This document shows, piece after piece, positions 8,592-10,543 of a stretch of DNA of 10,543 nt. The notes below the pieces were generated by a model, which saw only the letters and a list, made by a program, of their open reading frames with translations, was not told the origin of the DNA and made no database searches. Every line of letters begins with the position of its first letter. Position 1 is the stretch's first letter. The translations under genes were made by a program, and so were the position numbers. The stretch is from Lactobacillus helveticus DSM 20075 = CGMCC 1.1877. GTDB taxonomy: Bacteria > Bacillota > Bacilli > Lactobacillales > Lactobacillaceae. The stretch is taken from NCBI RefSeq assembly GCF_000160855.1, contig NZ_GG700757.1, forward strand, positions 190,285-200,827, given 5' to 3'.

Positions 8592-8636
8592 AAAGTCTAT
8601 ACCTGGTATCTCTCTGCACTGGTATAGACTTTTTTG
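8592..8636 (+). terminator. Attenuator terminator in the pyrFE leader
   Basis: A perfect 12-bp stem AAAGTCTATACC / GGTATAGACTTT (8592-8603 with 8621-8632) leads into six T residues (8630-8635). The 17-base loop contains TCTCTCTG (8609-8616), an exact complement of CAGAGAGA (8547-8554) in the upstream PyrR-like site. It ends just before the pyrF ribosome site. Confidence 0.88.
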
Positions 8637-8648
8637 TATGGAGGCAAA

Positions 8649-9353
8649 ATGAAACCTGTAATTGTTGCTATAGACGTTGATAATCAAGAACAATTAACAA
8701 AAATCTTATCCAACTTAGGGCAGCCACAATATGTTTTCATCAAGATCGGCATGGAACTCTTATATCACGCTGGTCCTGATTTGGTCAAAAAATTAGCAAA
8801 ACAAGGCTACCAAATCTTTTTAGATTTAAAACTGCATGATATCCCCAACACTGTTTATCAAGCAACAAAACAACTTGCACAACTCGGCATCACCTACACC
8901 ACCGTTCATGCATTAGGTGGCAGCCAAATGATTCAAGCTGCCAAAGACGGTCTAATTGCGGGTACGCCTGCAGGACATACAGTACCAAAACTACTTGCAG
9001 TTACTGAATTAACTTCTATTTCAGACGAAGTTCTGCGCTTTGAGCAAAATTGTGCTTTATCAATGAGTGAGCAAGTAATGAGCCTTGCTAAAACGGCTAA
9101 AAAGTCAGGAGCCGATGGCGTAATTTGTTCACCACTTGAAGTCAAAGAATTACATCAAAAAATCGGCGATGACTTTTTATATGTCACTCCCGGTATTCGG
9201 CCAAAAGGAAGTGCCAAAGATGATCAATCCCGTGTGGCCACACCTGCTCAAGCAAGCGAATGGGGATCAACTGCAATCGTGGTTGGTCGTCCAATTACCC
9301 TAGCAACCGACCCACATGCAGCTTACGAAGCAATTAAAAAGGAGTTTAACTAA
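8649..9353 (+). CDS. pyrF: Orotidine 5'-phosphate decarboxylase
   Basis: PyrF decarboxylates OMP to UMP, the last step of the pathway. The protein is 234 aa, the usual bacterial length. The catalytic array is visible as FLDLKLHDIPNT (Asp59, Lys61, Asp64), with KIGMELLYHAG (32-42), VTPGIRP and VVGRPIT near the C-terminus for phosphate binding. The start at 8649 is chosen because GGAGG (8640-8644) precedes it and the protein then begins MKPVIVAIDV like its relatives; an upstream in-frame TTG at 8634 lies inside the terminator U run. It forms a two-gene unit with pyrE, transcribed away from pyrD. Confidence 0.97.
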   Translation: MKPVIVAIDVDNQEQLTKILSNLGQPQYVFIKIGMELLYHAGPDLVKKLAKQGYQIFLDLKLHDIPNTVYQATKQLAQLGITYTTVHALGGSQMIQAAKDGLIAGTPAGHTVPKLLAVTELTSISDEVLRFEQNCALSMSEQVMSLAKTAKKSGADGVICSPLEVKELHQKIGDDFLYVTPGIRPKGSAKDDQSRVATPAQASEWGSTAIVVGRPITLATDPHAAYEAIKKEFN

Positions 9354-9354
9354 C

Positions 9355-9978
9355 ATGCATCAAGATCAAATTATTAGTCAACTTATTCAAGAAAAAATCA
9401 TTTCTATTTCACCTGACAAGCCATTTACTTATGCTAGTGGGATGCTTTCACCAATCTACACCGATCTGCGCTTAATGGTTTCTTACCCGGACTTGCGCGA
9501 TATGATTGCTAGTGATTTAGCAAATTTAATCGCTAAAGAATTTCCTGAAGCAACTATCATCGGCGGTGTAGCTACAGCTGGTATCCCTCACGCAGCACTT
9601 GTTGCTGAAAAATTGCACCTGCCAATGATCTATGTTCGTCCTAAGCCAAAGGACCACGGTAAAGGTCGCCAAATTGAAGGTCGTTTTTCTTCAAGCGACA
9701 AAATTGTTTTAATTGATGACCTAATCACTACTGGCGGTTCCGTTTTAAATGCAGTTAAGGCAACTGAAAAAGATGGCGGCAATGTCATTGGTGTTTCTTC
9801 AATCTTTACTTATTACTTGCCTGATGCAAAAGAAAACTTTGCCAAAGCAAACGTTAAATATGCACCGCTTCTTTCTTATCCAGAACTACTGAAAAAGGAA
9901 AATGAGTCTGGTCATATTACACGGGAACAATACCAAACATTAAAGACCTGGCATGAAGATCCATGGGCTTGGAAGTAA
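9355..9978 (+). CDS. pyrE: Orotate phosphoribosyltransferase
   Basis: PyrE joins orotate to PRPP to give OMP, the substrate of PyrF. The protein is 207 aa. Motifs: the orotate/PRPP region FTYASGMLSPIYTDLR (24-39), GGVATAGIPHA (70-80), the flexible catalytic loop VRPKPKDHGKGRQIEG (94-109), and the PRPP loop IVLIDDLITTGGSVLNAV (117-134; Asp121, Asp122). ATG at 9355 begins one base after the pyrF stop, with AAAGGAG (9338-9344) inside the end of pyrF. A plausible coupled pair. Confidence 0.97.
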   Translation: MHQDQIISQLIQEKIISISPDKPFTYASGMLSPIYTDLRLMVSYPDLRDMIASDLANLIAKEFPEATIIGGVATAGIPHAALVAEKLHLPMIYVRPKPKDHGKGRQIEGRFSSSDKIVLIDDLITTGGSVLNAVKATEKDGGNVIGVSSIFTYYLPDAKENFAKANVKYAPLLSYPELLKKENESGHITREQYQTLKTWHEDPWAWK

Positions 9979-10019
9979 CAAAAAAGGATCAACTTTTCAA
10001 AAGTTGGTCCTTTTTTGTT
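9977..10019 (+). terminator. Strong intrinsic terminator after pyrE
   Basis: A nearly continuous stem of about 19 bp (one U-G pair) runs from AACAAAAAAGGATCAACTT to the complementary AAGTTGGTCC and T run. It overlaps the pyrE stop codon. A rich in both arms, it could also act in the minus direction and stop transcription from the toxin relic. Confidence 0.93.
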
Positions 10020-10048
10020 ATTCAGACAAAGAGCTTTTTCCTAGACAC

Positions 10049-10218
10049 TTAATATCTTTTTCTTTTCAAATCATCATGATCACCAGTATCAATTAAGATA
10101 AGAATCAAATCACCGGTTTCTTTATCAAAATCATATTCTAATAATCAATTCCTTTAATATGTAGCTCATAATAATTGGTCAACTTATGAGCATGATGTTG
10201 TTTCAATTTCTTATGTAA
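10049..10218 (-). pseudogene. Remnant of a YafQ/RelE-type toxin
   Basis: Reading leftwards from 10218, one frame gives KKLKQHHAHKLTNYYELHIKG then ID-Y and a stop at 10138-10140. The next frame continues LLEYDFDKETGDLILILI, then DTGDHDDLKRKRY and a stop at 10049. Together this resembles the C-terminal half of YafQ-like mRNA interferases (DHxLxxNYxxxRELHI ... DLLLIYxxD ... LxRTGTHxDLF pattern). A single missing base, probably a T near 10144-10145, splits it, and the N-terminal half is absent because the antitoxin gene runs directly into it. It follows the antitoxin on the same strand, the normal order. The product should be non-functional. Family assignment is by eye. Confidence 0.65.
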
Positions 10219-10481
10219 TTATGTGTATCATCAGGAGAATACAGATCCTTTCGGAATTCTTCTAATGAATTGTACTCTCCTGCATACTGATGATGTTTTG
10301 CTTCATATACAGCCTGATCTAATTCCGATCTACCTGTACTTGGAGCGAATGGAAGTTTGCCATGTTGATTAATATAAATATAATACATTTTTGTGGCCGT
10401 AGTCATATCTATTCCCATCTTTTTCAGATTAGCTCTAGTCTCAGCTTTCAATTTATCATCTATTCCAAGTGTTAGAGACAT
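10203..10481 (-). CDS. RelB/DinJ-family antitoxin
   Basis: A 92-aa protein beginning MSLTLGIDDKLKAETRANLK. The N-terminal part fits the ribbon-helix-helix of RelB/DinJ antitoxins (short beta strand, then helices including MGIDMTTATKMYYIYINQHG), followed by the characteristic LPFAP block and an acidic C-terminal segment (LEEFRKDLYSPDD) of the sort that wraps the toxin. The start at 10481 is preferred over ATG at 10490 because GTAGG lies only one base from the latter but 10 from the former. Such antitoxins also repress their own promoter, and phased repeats lie upstream. The adjacent toxin is a broken relic, so this is an orphan antitoxin. It is unrelated to the pyr genes and separated from them by the pyrE terminator. 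Confidence 0.8.
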   Translation of the reverse strand: MSLTLGIDDKLKAETRANLKKMGIDMTTATKMYYIYINQHGKLPFAPSTGRSELDQAVYEAKHHQYAGEYNSLEEFRKDLYSPDDTHNYIRN

Positions 10482-10504
10482 AATAATCATACCTACTTTT
10501 GCTT

Positions 10505-10537
10505 TATACTTAAATTATACGTTAAATATACTTAATC
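10505..10537. repeat. Three phased 11-bp repeats at the antitoxin promoter
   Basis: Plus-strand units start at 10505, 10516 and 10527: TATACTTAAAT, TATACGTTAAA, TATACTTAATC. Each begins TATAC, and the period is exactly 11 bp, about one helical turn. They lie 24 bases upstream of the antitoxin start and overlap its likely -10. Confidence 0.7.
10514..10519 (-). promoter_or_regulatory. Probable -10 box of the antitoxin gene
   Basis: The minus strand reads TATAAT, a perfect -10, 33 bases upstream of the start codon. A -35 would fall at about 10537-10542 (CTTATG, poor) at the very edge of the window, so the full promoter cannot be judged. Confidence 0.55.
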
Positions 10538-10543
10538 ATAAGT

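Noticed and set aside
1..10543. CRISPR arrays, insertion sequences, tRNA or rRNA genes
   Set aside because: No regular repeat-spacer pattern, transposase or terminal repeats, or structured RNA gene was seen on either strand.

Overview
The window is a complete locus for de novo UMP synthesis from a low-GC Gram-positive bacterium. Protein sequence character, moderately AT-rich codon use, PyrR-type RNA attenuators and gene order all point to a Lactobacillus, most likely of the acidophilus/helveticus/crispatus group. The species assignment is inference.

Layout from left to right. At 69-8475 on the minus strand, read right to left, lie a pyrD unit (7471-8394) and a pyrR-pyrB-pyrC-carA-carB unit (118-7304) that ends in an intrinsic terminator at 69-101. 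pyrR has its own promoter and PyrR attenuator just after the pyrD stop codon. A second PyrR attenuator separates pyrR from pyrB. pyrB/pyrC and pyrC/carA are joined by TAATG stop-start overlaps, and carA/carB overlap by 8 bases. Divergent to pyrD, pyrF-pyrE (8649-9978, plus strand) follow a leader with a third attenuator and end in a strong terminator at 9977-10019. The right end (10049-10543) is unrelated to pyrimidines: an intact RelB/DinJ-type antitoxin preceded by phased 11-bp repeats, followed by a truncated, frameshifted YafQ/RelE-type toxin relic.

Together the genes encode all enzymatic steps from glutamine and bicarbonate to UMP: CarAB, PyrB, PyrC, PyrD, PyrE and PyrF, plus the UMP-sensing RNA-binding regulator PyrR. 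As written, however, two essential steps are broken by single-base indels: pyrB has an extra C in a CCC run and carB lacks one base near a GG run. If real, the strain should need a pyrimidine source, and perhaps arginine if it has no second carbamoyl-phosphate synthetase. The toxin relic has a similar one-base indel, so homopolymer sequencing error must be considered.

The most interesting signals are regulatory. (1) The pyrD leader has a hairpin with loop ACAGAGAG lying directly against its Shine-Dalgarno, and the same loop and architecture recur in the pyrF leader. This suggests PyrR-dependent translational control of pyrD alongside transcriptional attenuation elsewhere. (2) The pyrF terminator loop carries an 8-base perfect complement of that same recognition loop, which is a possible antiterminator of unusual topology. 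(3) The pyrB frameshift sits exactly on CCC-TAA, a plausible +1 slippage site. I saw no sign of a wholly new multi-gene system.
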